Below, in pieces: positions 53,274 through 64,000 of a stretch of 64,000 bases of DNA (position 1 is its first letter; every line of letters starts with the position of its first letter). The notes below the pieces were generated by a model. The model saw only the letters and a list, made by a program, of their open reading frames with translations. It made no database searches and had not been told where the DNA came from. Made by a program: the position numbers and the translations under genes. The stretch comes from Craterostigma plantagineum (taxonomy: Eukaryota > Streptophyta > Magnoliopsida > Lamiales > Linderniaceae): contig JAPQWV010000012.1 of assembly GCA_027422505.1 (NCBI GenBank), positions 24,753,501 to 24,817,500 of the forward strand, given 5' to 3'.

Positions 53274-55181
53274 TCATGCTTGAAGAACCTGACAGTGAAC
53301 GATGTGGCTCTTGAGTCCGCTTCTTCCAGCAATACTCGACCACAAATTGGTAAAGATATTTCTGAGATTGCCTCTGCTGGAGATATTCTCCCAGATGTGA
53401 GGGTTGCTTTCCACCCTTTTGTCAGGATCAGAGACATCAACCATGCTGATGCTCATATTGTTGCGGATTATGCAGAGCTTCCCATTAAGTGGCACTAGAG
53501 CAGCAGCTTCAAGTGCACGAGAACTGCCCAGGTGGCTTTTGCTGTCGATGAATCTCTTCCAAGAGTTTGTGCACTCGTCGTATACTCTCAGCTTACATCC
53601 ATCACGACAATCCAAAGCATATAGCTTTCCGTTGATAGAAATGCTTGGGTTGCGCCAACCAGAGACCATCCCGTCATTTATAGGGCTCCACGTGTTGGTT
53701 TCTGGGCTATAGCCTTCGCTCAGAACCTCCCTGTGGGCCCCAAGGCCTTTGAGGAACCACTTATTGCTGTAGACGACCCCGATGAATGGAACCATAGCTG
53801 TGCTCATGTCAGCTATGAAACTCCAACGGCTTTTGTTTGGATCATAGACCTCAGCCGAGCGCAAGGTTCTCTGAATTCCTTCGCATTCTCCTCCAGCGAC
53901 ATACAGGCAGTTGTTGATCACGCAAGAGCCAAACAAATGCCTCTTGCGGAGCATGTCTGGTGCTCTATGCCATTTGTTCGTTCGGGCACTGTAGAAAATA
54001 ACACGTCTCATTGATCCCTTGAGGGGATCTTTTCCTCCAAATAGGTACAAATGACAGCCGCTAAGGACCGCACAGCCAAAGCCAAGGGCTGCACTGTATT
54101 CGCCTGGCATGGGTGGGAGAGGCTGCCATAATTGGTAGGTGGGGTCAAATGCATGCCACGAGATTTGCCCATCACGATCTCTCTTAATGACGTACGCCCA
54201 CTCCTCTGCCATGCCAAGACTCTTCCTCAGAGAATAAAAGAAATTCCCGGCCAAGAGCTTGTACCACCTCTTGCAGACAAGGCGGAGTTTGTTATGTTCC
54301 ACACGAGGGACTCGGATCAGACAAGCAATGGCAAGGTCATCGGGCAATCCCGGTAGAAGCGGGGGCTGCACTCTGCTCCTTTCCCTACGCGAGTTTCTAG
54401 TCTTATGCGCCCTTGAATTAATGTCTGGTTGGATACAAAGTTTGGATCCTGGGACAAACTTTCTTGCCCCTGCCACAGTTTTCAGACCAGAATCCACCTT
54501 GCAATAACATGATACAGAATCAACCTGCAAATGTGTAGACAATATGAATTCCACCGTGCTCTCACGCAGCAGAAAGTCTGTTTCTTTGTCCTAATGCGAA
54601 CAACTAACATGCCACAAAAAAAAAAAACTACCAAGGTGCAAAACTCTAACTTTGTAAGGCTGGTTTTCGTTACACCCCAGCCAGATTGACGCAAGACAAT
54701 CATAAACTTCCCAGTCTCCAACCTTTCACATTACTCCCAAAAGCAATTTGAGATGTAAAACAAATAGGCTACACAAGCGAATCAAACATTGTCGTTCACC
54801 ACTCGGAAACTGTGCATTTAACAAATTGATTCCTTGAGAAAACTTGATCTAGAGGTTTTTGTGCGTCTCCATACAAATGATGTTTGCACATAACAAAGAA
54901 AATGGGTAGAGTTTGAAAATCCAACATCTTCTATAGAGAATCAGCTGCAAATAGCTAATTAAGAGGAAAAGACCACACAACGCCGCAAATTTTGAAGTAC
55001 CTCAATGTACATGCTCCTCAGGAATAAAAAGAAAAAAAAGCAAAAAATGACACCATAGTAACAATACCAAAAAGTGAATCAATCTACGCATCAATACTGA
55101 GCAGCGAAGATTACTTACCAGTGGAGCTTGGACTCTGAAACCCCTGTTTGCAGCTGGAGACCTCCCACTCGTTTGCTCCAT
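53274..55181 (-). CDS. F-box/kelch-repeat protein (At1g55270-type), two coding exons
   Basis: Exon 1 is 55181-55119 (ATG at 55181; 21 codons, MEQTSGRSPAANRGFRVQAP then Leu), donor CTG|GTAAGT. Exon 2 is 54524-53274, acceptor TTTGCAG|GTTGATTC, phase 0, giving VDSVSCYCKVDSGLK and 416 residues to the stop. The 437-aa total fits the family. F-box at about residues 78-114 (LLPGLPDDLAIACLIRVPR, LRLVCKRWY); kelch repeats at about 128-380 (LYLFGGKDPLKGSMRRVIF, LYVAGGECEGIQRTLRSAEV, GWRNPSISINGKLYALDCRD). F-box proteins link substrates to SCF ubiquitin ligases; kelch repeats bind the substrate. The Met at 54554 is inside the intron and is not the start. No lesions; this is the best functional gene in the window. 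Confidence 0.92.
54525..55118 (-). other. intron of the F-box/kelch gene
   Basis: 594 bp with GT at 55118-55117 and AG at 54526-54525 on the minus strand. Phase 0. Contains no recognised repeat. Confidence 0.85.
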
Positions 55182-55560
55182 AAAAAACAGAACTTCAAAG
55201 TCGTTTACCCAAAAGATTTAGAACACAGTGAAAAGGGGAAACGGGAGCTTTTACTTCACAAACAGATTCAGAGTCAATAGGAAAGAATCTTGAACAACAC
55301 AGTAAGTTATCAGAAATCGTCGAAAATCTCACCAAAACATGGAAACAAGAATAGCTTTTACCAGGTCTTCCTCCCTTCCTTGAGCTCTCAAATGCAAACA
55401 AGAAAAATAGCAATTGGGACTATGATTGGGAGTTCGGACTACAGCTACATTAAAACGTGAAGGACGGCTGCTTCTTCTCCCTCACATGGGTAATATATAA
55501 ATCCATCTATTTATTCATAAAAAATAATTGAAATACATCGCAGATACATTCTGTTATTTT
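55182..55560 (-). promoter_or_regulatory. 5' UTR and promoter region of the F-box/kelch gene
   Basis: A possible 5' UTR intron donor (AGACCTG|GTAAAA on the minus strand) lies near 55361, so transcription probably starts near 55400-55480. No TATA box stood out. The repeat array begins just upstream. Confidence 0.4.
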
Positions 55561-55742
55561 TCATCTCCGACTGGGTAGATTTTAAGGGTAATTCCCTATC
55601 AGGTACCTTGAAGATTAAACTTTCTCTTAACTAGCCCTTAAATTATTTCTTCTCGATTAGTACCCATCCGTGAAAAATTTCCTATTTAATACCCCAAACC
55701 TTGAAATGACGAAAATAACATTTCTATAAAATTTCCAAGCAA

Positions 55743-56345
55743 TTTTCATATTATTGTACCATCAGACGAGATTATTGTACCAACCAAAGATGTTATCATA
55801 CTACTAAAGAAATACATGATTCTACTAGTAGACATATTTATTATACCAACAGCGGACATTATTATACCTAGTTACATTTCATATTATTGTACCATCAGAC
55901 GAGATTATTATACCAACAAAAGATGTTATCATACCACTAAAGAAATACATGATTCTACTAGTAGACATAAATATCAACGGACATTATTTTACCTGGTTAA
56001 ATTTTCATATTATTTCAGATGCGATTATTATACCAACAAATGTGTTATTATACCAGCAATGAAAGACATGATTCTACTAGTAAAAAAATATTTATTATAC
56101 CAAAACCGGACATTATTTTACCTAATTAAATTGTCATATTATTGTACCATCAGACCCGATTATTATACCAACCAAAGATGTTATCATACCACTAAGAAAT
56201 ACATGATTCTCCTAGTAGGCAAATTTATTATACTAAAAGAGGATATTATTATACTTATACCATCAGATGCGATTATTAATACCAACTAGAGAAATACATG
56301 ATTCTACTAGTAGACATATTTATTATATTGCGGACATAATTATCC
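55743..56345. repeat. about 130-bp tandem repeat, five copies (left arm)
   Basis: Each unit contains ATTATTGTACCATCAGA, GATTATTATACCAAC, ATACATGATTCTACTAGTAG and GGACATTATTATACCT in that order. Units start near 55745, 55879, 56006, 56128 and 56256. The third lacks a few bases and the last is shortened. Confidence 0.85.
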
Positions 56346-56379
56346 AACTGACATGTTTATTATACCACCAATTCAAATT

Positions 56380-56880
56380 TACCCATAAATTTACTAGTAA
56401 GCGATCTGATTATACTAACACTTTCGCACCTTGGAGAATGCAGTCGTGTAGTAAATATTGGTTAAACGTGAAATTTATTGTAAATCCGTGGCCGAATTTC
56501 ATGGGCGTAATTTATATCAATAAATATTGTACGGTAGTTTACAACTTTATACCAACTAAAAGTTTAATTGTACCAACTATTTCTAGTATCGTACCAATAT
56601 TTCAGCAACACAATTATACCAACCAACATGTTTATTTACCACCAGTTCTAATTTGCCATAAATTTAACAATAAACAATTTGATTACTAACTGTGGCGCAC
56701 ATTATACCCAAAAATTTTGTCAATTTTTTTACATTTTGATACCAACAAAGAGCTTAATTATACCAAATATTTTCAGAATCATACCAATATTTAAGCAACA
56801 GAATTGTACCAACTGAGATGTTTATTATTGAGCGAGATAAAGATGAATTGGGCGGGAAATTATAATAAAATGTGAGGAAA
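56380..56880. repeat. second degenerate repeat block of the left arm, about 200-bp unit twice
   Basis: Segments with ATACCAACTAAAAGTTTAAT, ATTTCAGCAACACAATTATA and ACCAACCAACATGTTTATT (about 56555-56635) recur in diverged form at about 56740-56825. Same ATTATACCAA core as the first block. Confidence 0.65.
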
Positions 56881-56903
56881 AACAATAAATCGTGTGTAGG
56901 AAA

Positions 56904-57369
56904 TATAACATCCCGTCCCATACCGGGACCCACTTGTAGCATCGGTCCCTACCGGGACCTATGGGGTTGGGCCCACCACACTCCGACTGATAGTCTAACC
57001 CCACTGTATCACCACCTAACCTTCCAGCGTGCTTTGTCCTCACTAACACGTACCCTGGAAAACTTCCCAGGGGTTCACCACCTCTCGATTACCCCAAGTC
57101 AAATACGCTTAACGTCGGAGTTTTTATAGATGAACTCCCGAAAAGGTAAGTCGACCTTGGTGAAATGAGTAGTACTATCTATTCTCTTATACAATTCTTA
57201 GCCTGACAGGTCCATACATTGTCAGTCACAGGATCCCCTCTCATTCGGGTGTCAGATTGGTTCGTTCATGTATCCCTTCGCCTAGAAGCCTGCTAGGAGC
57301 CACTCCTTGTCCGTTCACCTCTCTGGCACCGGCGATCACTCTCCGCCCTCATCTGTCCCGGACGTCACA
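56904..57369 (-). mobile_element. second Cassandra-type solo LTR with 5S-like domain
   Basis: 466 bp on the minus strand, beginning TGTGACGTCCGGGACAGATG (57369 leftward) and ending ...GGGATGTTATA. It contains the 5S-like segment (reverse complement of GTTCACCACCTCTCGATTAC, about 57072-57091, and CTCCGACGTTAAGCG). Flanks GGAAA (left) and GAAAG (right) share GAAA, so the TSD is imperfect. It sits exactly at the orientation switch of the repeat arms. No internal region. Confidence 0.88.
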
Positions 57370-57389
57370 GAAAGCAATAAAATCGAAGG

Positions 57390-59960
57390 AGGAAATTTTA
57401 TTGGTATAATCAAACCTTATATTGTATAATAAACCAGTTAGATTGTAATACTTCCATTTGTCGGTATACTATGTGTCTTTCGTGGTTTGGTGAAGTTCGA
57501 GTAGAATAACTAAAACAATTGGTATTATATCGGCATTTTATCGGTATACTCGGGACGTTTACTTGTATAATAACCCTGTTAAGCGGTATAATATATCCAT
57601 TTGGTATATTATTTGTTTTTCGTTGTATAGTAAAGTTCGAGTAGAATAACTAAAATAAGTGGTATAATATCGGCCTTTTTTGGTATAATCAAGCCATTAA
57701 TAATAATCAACTTAAGTTTCTAATTATAAGAATCAACTTAAGTTTTTAATTATAAATCCTTAATAATATACTTATAATTTCTTAATGTTGGTATAATAGC
57801 ATAATTGGAAACGTATGCATAAGAATCAAGTTAAGTTTGCTAAATAATATAGTTATAATTCGTTAATGAGGTATAATATTAAGTATGTATAAGAATCAAG
57901 TAAAGTTTGCTAAATAATATAGTTATAGTTTCTTAATGAGGTATAATATTGAAAACGTGTGTATAAGAATCAAGTTAAACATAAACTAACACTCGGCATG
58001 AACAAACATTATAAACATGAACATGAAAAACCAGAATAAACAAAAAAAAACTCATCATAGTTCAACTTAATAAGCACTATAAACCTATAATCATAATAAA
58101 AACCTAAACTAACACCTACGCTATCGAAGAAACACCTAAACATGAACAAACATAAAAAAACTCAGCATAGTTCTTCCTTTTCAGGTATAATATTTCTTAT
58201 TATAGGTATAATAGATGTCTTTCCTGGTATACTGAAATTTGAGTAAACTAAAACAACTGGTATAATTTCGGCCTTTATTGGTACAATATTTTCCTTAACT
58301 GGTATAATATATGTCTTCCGTAGTATACTGTAGTTCTAGTATATAACTAAAACAGCTGGTATAATTTTGGCCTTTGTTGGTAAAATATATTCTTTAATTG
58401 GTATTGTCTTTCGTGGTATGCTGAAGTTCGAGTAAACTAGAACATCTTGTATAATTTCGGCCTTTATTGGTATAATATTTTCTTTTAAAAGTATAATATA
58501 TGTCTTCCGTGGTATACTGTAGTTCGGGATATAACTAAAACAGTTGGTATAATGTCGACTTTTGTTGGTATGATATTTCCCTTTATTGGTATAGTATACG
58601 TCTCTCCTGGTATACTGAAGTTCGACTAAATTAAAACAACTGGTATAATTTCGGCCTTTCCTGGTATAAGATTTTCTTTTACTGGTATAAGATATGTCTT
58701 ATGTGGTATACTGTAGTTAGAATGTATAACTAAAGCAGTTGGTATAATGTGGGCTTTTATTGGTACAATATTTCCTTGTATTGGTGTAATATATATCTTT
58801 CGTGGTATACTTTAGTTCGAGTATATAACTTAAACGGTTGGCATAATTCCTTCCTTTGTTGATAAATGTTCCCTTTTATTGGTATAATATTTGTCTTTCG
58901 TGGTATGCTGTAATTCGAGTATAAGAACTATAACAATTGGTATAATGTCGGGTTTTATTGGTATAACAGCTAGAAATTGGATGCAAAAATAGAATTATAA
59001 TAACTGAGTTTGTTGGTACAATATTTTCTTTTGTTAGTATAATAACTACCTTTCGTTGTATATTGCACTTCGAGTATAATAACCGAAATAGTTGGTATCA
59101 TGTAGGCCTTTATTGGTATAACGGTTAGAATATAGATGTAAATAATAATATAATAAATGACTTTGTTGGTATAATAGTTCCCTTTGTTCGTATAATATTT
59201 GTCTTCGTGGTAAAGTAGTTCGAGTTGAATAACCTAAACTGTTGGTATAATGTCGGTCTTTATTGGTATAATAGTTAGGAATTGGATGGAAATAATATTA
59301 TAATAAATGACTTTTATGGTATAATATTTCCATTTGTTGGTATACTATTTGTCTTTCGTGGTAGCTCGAGTAGAATAACTAAAACTGTTGGTATAATATC
59401 GGCCTTTATTGGTATAACATTTAGAAATTGAATGGAAAAGAATAAGGGTCAATTCGAAATCAGGCCCCTTTAAGGGTTTGATTTCGAATTCAGGCCATGT
59501 TTAAAATTTTCTAGGTTAAAAAGCCCATTTTGTGTGGTGTAAAAAATGTGGTATGAAAAATATATGAACTGGTATAGAATGATTGTTTTGTATTACAAAC
59601 TTTCAACATACTGGTATGTCAGAGCAATAAAGTGGTACTGCAAAAAATAAACTGGTATCAGATGATCATAAACTGGTACCGAATTATGATTTTGTGGTAC
59701 AGAATTTCAACATACTGGTATGTAAGAGCAATAAAGTGGTACTGCATAAAAATGGGTCCTTAAAACTAAATATTTTTCGAAAAGGGTTTGAACCCTGAAT
59801 TATACCTATGTAGGGGCCTGAAATGAAAATGCCCCAAAGAATAATATAATAAATGACTGTTGATATAATTCCCTCTGTTGGTTTACTTTTTATGGTCGAG
59901 AAAAATAACTAAGACAGTTGGTATAATGTCGACCTTCAGTGATATAACAGTTACAAATTG
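57390..59960. repeat. degenerate 95-150-bp GGTATAAT tandem repeat (right arm)
   Basis: Roughly 14 diverged units, each with TTGGTATAATGTCGGCC, CTTTATTGGTATAATATT and TCTTTCGTGGTATACTG followed by GTTCGAGTATAACTAAAAC. A different sub-block at 57700-57985 has a unit of about 70 bp with AAGAATCAAGTTAAGTTTGC, three times. Interrupted by the MITE at 59446-59835. Confidence 0.8.
59446..59835. mobile_element. MULE-type MITE, 390 bp, 9-bp TSD AAAGAATAA
   Basis: Terminal repeats GGGTCAATTCGAAATCAGGC and, reverse complemented, GGGGCATTTTCATTTCAGGC (17 of the first 23 positions match). Perfect 9-bp TSD AAAGAATAA at 59437-59445 and 59836-59844. Neighbouring array units lack it at the same position, which confirms insertion. 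Inside, a segment with ACTGGTATGT...AGCAATAAAGTGGTACTG is duplicated. Confidence 0.85.
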
Positions 59961-59984
59961 ACTGGCAAGTTATAATCATATATA

Positions 59985-61103
59985 TTGAATCTTTGTTCTC
60001 CTGAATACATATCACTGTTCGTGGATGATAAACTGCACAAGGGATTCAAAGGAGTGAAAGAAGAAGACATCGAGGTGATCCTCGATAAGGTAATGATATT
60101 GTTCCATTACCTACAGGAGAAAGACGTGAGAAATACTACAAACAACACCTGGCGAAACGCCTCCTATCTTCGAAAGCAATCTCAGATGACGCCGAAAGAA
60201 GCCTCGTCGTTAAGCTGAAAACTGAATGTGGGTACCAGTTTACTTCAAAGTTAGAAGGGATGTTCACCGACATGAAAACTTCTCAGGACACAATGCAAGG
60301 ATTCAACTCAGCTCACGGTTCTGAGTTAGGACAGGGCCCCACTTTAGTCGTCCAGGTTCTAACAACTGGGTCATGGCCGACTCAGTCTAGCATCACTTGC
60401 AACTTGCCGTCCGAACTATTAGCTCTTTGCGAGAAATTCAATTAGTCTTACTACCTCGGGACCCACAATGGTCGGAGACTTTCCTGGCAAACTAACATGG
60501 GCACGGCTGACCTTAGAGCCACTTTTGGGAACGGCCAGAAATACGAGCTCAATGTTTCGACTTACCAAATGTGTGTGCTGACTGCTGATGCTGTTCAACA
60601 ACATAGAGGCTCTGAACTATAAGAAGATGAGCAGTCCACTGAGATTCCTTCGCCCGACTTGAAAGGTGCCTCCAATCCTTGGCTTGCGTGAAGGGAAGAA
60701 AACGTCCTACAAAATAGCCATGAGCAAAGATATCGGAGAAGACGACGTATTTTCAGTGAACGACAAGTTTACGAGCAAACTGTGTAAGCCGTAAGGTGAA
60801 GATTGGAACCGTAGTGGCGCAGAGGGAATCAGAGCCCGAGAAACAAGAGACGAGACAGAGGGTGGAAGAAGACAGAAAACCTCAGATCGAGGCTGCCATT
60901 GTAAGGATTATGAGTCTAGGAAAGTTTTGGACCACAATAATGTCATAGCCGGGGTTACGAAGCAGCTTCAGTCTAGGTTTCTTACTAAGTCTAGGTTTCT
61001 TACTAATCTTGGGGAGATTAAGAAGAGGATTGAATCGCTCATCGAAAGAGATTTCTTGGAGAGGGATAGTGCAGACCGAAAGCTATACAGGTACCTCGCT
61101 TGA
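59985..61103 (+). pseudogene. CUL3: cullin-3 pseudogene (C-terminal half)
   Basis: Pieces in shifting frames match plant CUL3 from the middle to the stop: [80 protein letters not shown], then further shifted frames with [43 protein letters not shown] and IKKRIESLIERDFLERDS, ending DRKLYRY then Leu-Ala and TGA at 61101-61103. A 4-bp deletion after QEKDV and several later indels and stops kill it; a short segment (GTCTAGGTTTCTTACTAA) is duplicated at 60970-61006. Cullin-3 is the scaffold of BTB-type ubiquitin ligases. The N-terminal half is absent. Lack of introns is not diagnostic because this part of plant CUL3 is normally one exon. Confidence 0.88.
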
Positions 61104-62209
61104 TGATGGGCGGGGAAACTTTCGATTTGGATTGTTCTGCGTTTTGGGTTTTCGTTTCTTACCCTTTTGCAGTGGCAAATGTTGGTTAAAACGTTTCCCG
61201 ACTATTTGCCTGCGCCCCAATGAATTACATTTGCCGATTGTAGTTGTGGTGTAAGGACAAATGTATCTTTTTTTAACATATTTTTTCAGGAACTAATGTT
61301 GTCAGTTTCTGTTGGAAACGTTTTCTTTTCCATTGATTCGCAAGCATGCCAAAGAATGAAATACAATTTGCGTCAACAGCAAATGAGATTTTCATTTGAG
61401 TTTGAATGTGGGGTTAACATAGCACATGTTCGTTCGTTGTTAGTATATAACTTTGTTTTTCTAGATATAAAAAGAAAAAATAGATATGTATCAAAATAAT
61501 ACAACGGTAAATGATAAAAACTATCGAGAAAATGCACGTGTTTCTTCAAATAAATTCAAAGTGCTGCTGAAATAACAGAGTTTGTCGACAATGGCAATAC
61601 ATATCATAATTTGGTAGAGTAAACAAAACACAATCTAAAGAAGAGATCTCCCACGAGGAAAGAATCATTCAAAGCTAACAAGAAAGAACATCAAACACAA
61701 AGTAATGCTGCTGCTGCCCAAATCAGAGAGAAGCCAAAAACTGCGCAAACACACACACACACAGATGCAAAGCTTGTGAACAACAAATAAATTCAAACCA
61801 TAATAATAGCTTTTCAATGTGAGAACAACAAAGATGCAGAGGTGTTCTTACATTACTACGTCTCATTTCTCTCGATACATCACTTGCGTACTCAGCACAT
61901 TAAACAATTACTACCAAAATGCATGTTTAGACCTCAACAGCACACACACACACAGCCTATAAATCTTTATCGGCAATTAATCCGAGAAGTGGTCCTGGTA
62001 ATAAATCTTGAAATCGCTGCAACCTTAGACCACAAAATTGCATGATAATGCAATCAATATGCACGTCATCGGCTTCAATTCCACCAAACTGAGAAAAGAA
62101 TAGAAAAATATTTTAAACAAATATTTATGATGATCACAGTAAAAGCAGAATTCACGATTTACCTCGTTAAAGCATTCCACCATATGGATTGCCGAGTTTC
62201 GACAAAACC
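61104..62209. other. CUL3 3' flank and intergenic DNA
   Basis: No further gene recognised. A short (AC)n run is at 61749-61763 and another near 61943-61953. Chance frames only. Confidence 0.4.
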
Positions 62210-63196
62210 TCAAGTAACTCGATTGCATTGATAAAAGCCACCGTCATCGTTATAATGATCAGATATCGCCTCATAGGTACGATCATGCGGGTCAGGGAAG
62301 TGAAAGTAAAAGCACCTCTCAAGCGGTCCGTAGTGCGGTTGTGATATATACTTCACCGCCCATGGGTTAAGCTCCGGACCCGCAAAATACTTGATCACAT
62401 CGTCAGAGTCAGCAAGCTTCTCCCCATCTAAACAGCCTTTGATGTGAGTAAACTCACGTATTCGGCAAATCCTACCAGCGTGGGATAGTAATGCTAAGTG
62501 CTTCTTGATTTTTCTTCCAAATATCTTTCTGTAAAAACCAAAAATCAAAAGGAAAACACAATTAAATATTTGTATTAAGTTAAAGAGAAAAAGGAGACAG
62601 TGTCGCTAATGATAGTTACCTGACCCCACGTCCGAGCCTCGTTATCCTCTGGAGTAAATCGTCCATACAACCCGGAATCTGGTAATCAATTGGATATCGA
62701 TCGAGCATGAGAAGGATCAAGTTAACAACAAGATTATAATCTGTTAACGTCGTTTCAGCGGTGGCTTTGCAAAACCCAACATGCCAAAACTTTAACGCTC
62801 CATCCTTAACGAAAAAGTCTCCCAAGGTCAATGGTCGGCGAATTGATAGCGAATACGTTTCTTTGTTAATGTAAGCCATCAAGCTAAGGAAACTCCAAAT
62901 CAACTCTCTATATATCGAAGGGACATAGCTCGTGGGATTGGGTACTTGCCTCTATTAGGTACAATTTGAGGCGCTGGAATGAACCTCATTACTAGCAATA
63001 TCCCGTGTTCATTCTTCAACTTATCCATGTCCATCAGAAGAGTTTCCTCGGCGTCATCATAAACTACCACTTTGTTGGTAGTATCGTGGAACTGGCAGTG
63101 CAGGTAATTGGGATGCATAATCTTCTGAGCAAATAAAAAATCCTCCACATTTTGATACCTATGTGCTCGAACAGGTGTCTGCGTCTCCACTATCAT
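62210..63196 (-). CDS. unrecognised plant gene, three-exon model
   Basis: Exon A 63196-62946 (NVEDFLFAQKIMHPNYLHCQ, ETLLMDMDKLKNEHGILLVM), donor GGCAA|GTACCC. Exon B 62883-62620 (LTLGDFFVKDGALKFWHVGF, LVVNLILLMLDRYPIDYQIP), acceptor CCTTAG, donor GGTCAG|GTAACT. Exon C 62528-62210 (KIFGRKIKKHLALLSHAGRI, FAGPELNPWAVKYISQPHYG, ERCFYFHFPDPHDR), acceptor TTTACAG. Phases agree at both joins, giving about 277 residues. I do not recognise the family, so no function is offered. The end is uncertain: another frame (AFINAIELLEVLSKLGNPYG) looks protein-like after 62240, so exon C may carry a frameshift, making this a recent pseudogene. The true start may lie further right. Confidence 0.55.
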
Positions 63197-63349
63197 TCCT
63201 GTTTTGGTTTATGGTTATAGTTGTACGTTACGACTGCCGTATGTTCAACATCACCAGGCATCGTGCACTGCAGCGAATATCGAAAGCGTTGAGAAACAAC
63301 AGCTTGAATATAGGCAACCAAAGACACCAATGCATCTACGTCAATTGAA

Positions 63350-64000
63350 CAACTATATGTATATAATCTAACGAAAGCACGATAGAAATATGTTAACCTT
63401 TTTGGTCCATGAGCGTTATAGATTTTGATGAACTATGTAATTGTAATGACGATAGATTTATAAATTAAGCAATTCGATTTGTGATCAATATAATGTCTAA
63501 GTTCTTGATAATATTCTAACATGCATTATATATGAGCTAAAATTGATTAAATTGTTGAATATTTGATTCACATGTGATTCTTTGATTATTTTGTGAAACT
63601 AGGTGATCGTATGTTACCGACAGCCCATGTGATAAAATATATCATTCTGTGCTATATATGGAAATAACGCTTGAGATTTCCTACTGAGTTATAAAAGGAA
63701 AATATGCTGTTTATATATGGAAAGTGATATATCCGTTGATACTTGTTTATTCCTGGATGAAATCGAGTAGAAAATCGTTTGCATGCATCCAATGATTTAA
63801 ATGTGCAAAATCAATTTGATATCTTTCTTACACTGATTGGAATATTATATTTAGGAAAGATTTGATTTGATTGACTTCGTGGATGACACGCTAGTATATG
63901 AATATCGGTAAATATCTTTGAAATATGGAAAGCTATGTCATGATATGATAATTCGAATAAGATATGCTCTGATCTGAATTATGTGCTAAACATGGTAAAT
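63350..64000. other. AT-rich intergenic sequence, nothing recognised
   Basis: No open frame, repeat structure or TE terminus noticed up to the window end. Confidence 0.4.

Larger units (their letters stand above)
55582..59960. mobile_element. foldback-like repeat element: opposed arms of TTATACC / GGTATAA repeats
   Basis: Left arm (55582-56880) is filled with ATTATACCA; right arm (57390-59960) with its reverse complement TGGTATAAT. Orientation switches at the Cassandra LTR. The left edge has MULE-terminus-like sequence (AAGGGTAATTCCCTATCAGG at 55584). Foldback elements and some MULEs are known to have long inverted arms made of short tandem repeats, so an ancient foldback/MULE is inferred. 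No transposase and no matching right terminus or TSD was found. Confidence 0.5.

Noticed and set aside
54525..54554. Met at 54554 as the start of the F-box/kelch protein
   Set aside because: The ten residues before VDSVSCY come from intron sequence ending in a good splice acceptor; an upstream exon supplies the N-terminus.
55816..56689. Ile/Tyr-rich ORFs of 140-157 codons
   Set aside because: They follow the 130-bp tandem repeat and have repeat-derived composition only.

Overview
This is nuclear DNA of a flowering plant. The recognisable host genes are plant genes: an F-box/kelch protein of the Arabidopsis At1g55270 type, plus fragments of CUL3, a DUF716/TMEM45-like protein, a UGT glycosyltransferase and an M1 aminopeptidase. 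Everything else is dominated by plant transposon families: Sirevirus and other copia elements, a chromovirus, Cassandra, CACTA, MULE, hAT and PIF. A eudicot is likely. An asterid is possible because the UGT fragment looks like a 1,6-glucosyltransferase (UGT94-like), but that is weak inference.

Layout. 1-5900: 3' part of a decayed Sirevirus-like copia element on the plus strand with its 3' LTR. 6684-7297: a hAT-type MITE. From 7354: one end of a CACTA-like element with five hairpins. A Cassandra solo LTR carrying a 5S rRNA-derived domain sits inside it (7984-8450, 5-bp TSD). 9537-20789: two near-identical chromovirus interiors sharing a central LTR (LTR-internal-LTR-internal-LTR) on the minus strand, with one 5-bp TSD around the whole block and the same hAT MITE inside both copies. 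21835-22221: a small intact three-TM membrane protein gene. 23345-34330: a minus-strand copia element broken by a 6-kb non-autonomous LTR element (25110-31124) and a hAT MITE (32005-32771). 34331-36000: fused fragments of an M1 aminopeptidase gene and a UGT gene. 36138-about 37386: another LTR of the copia family. 38165-41147: a MULE with a 9-bp TSD and a decayed transposase. 41970-52547: a DUF716 pseudogene split by a plus-strand copia element (42448-52305), which itself contains a gag-only copia element (44213-46755). 53274-55181: the F-box/kelch gene. About 55580-59960: a large array of TTATACC / GGTATAA repeats in two opposed arms, with a second Cassandra solo LTR at the switch point and a MULE-type MITE in the right arm. 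59985-61103: a CUL3 pseudogene. 62210-63196: an unrecognised three-exon gene model.

Only the F-box/kelch gene, the small membrane protein gene and perhaps the last gene model look like functional host genes. All retroelement and transposase frames carry stops, frameshifts or insertions. The nesting order is readable from TSDs and from reading frames that resume on either side of insertions. I read everything by eye; LTR ends marked approximate were not confirmed by alignment.
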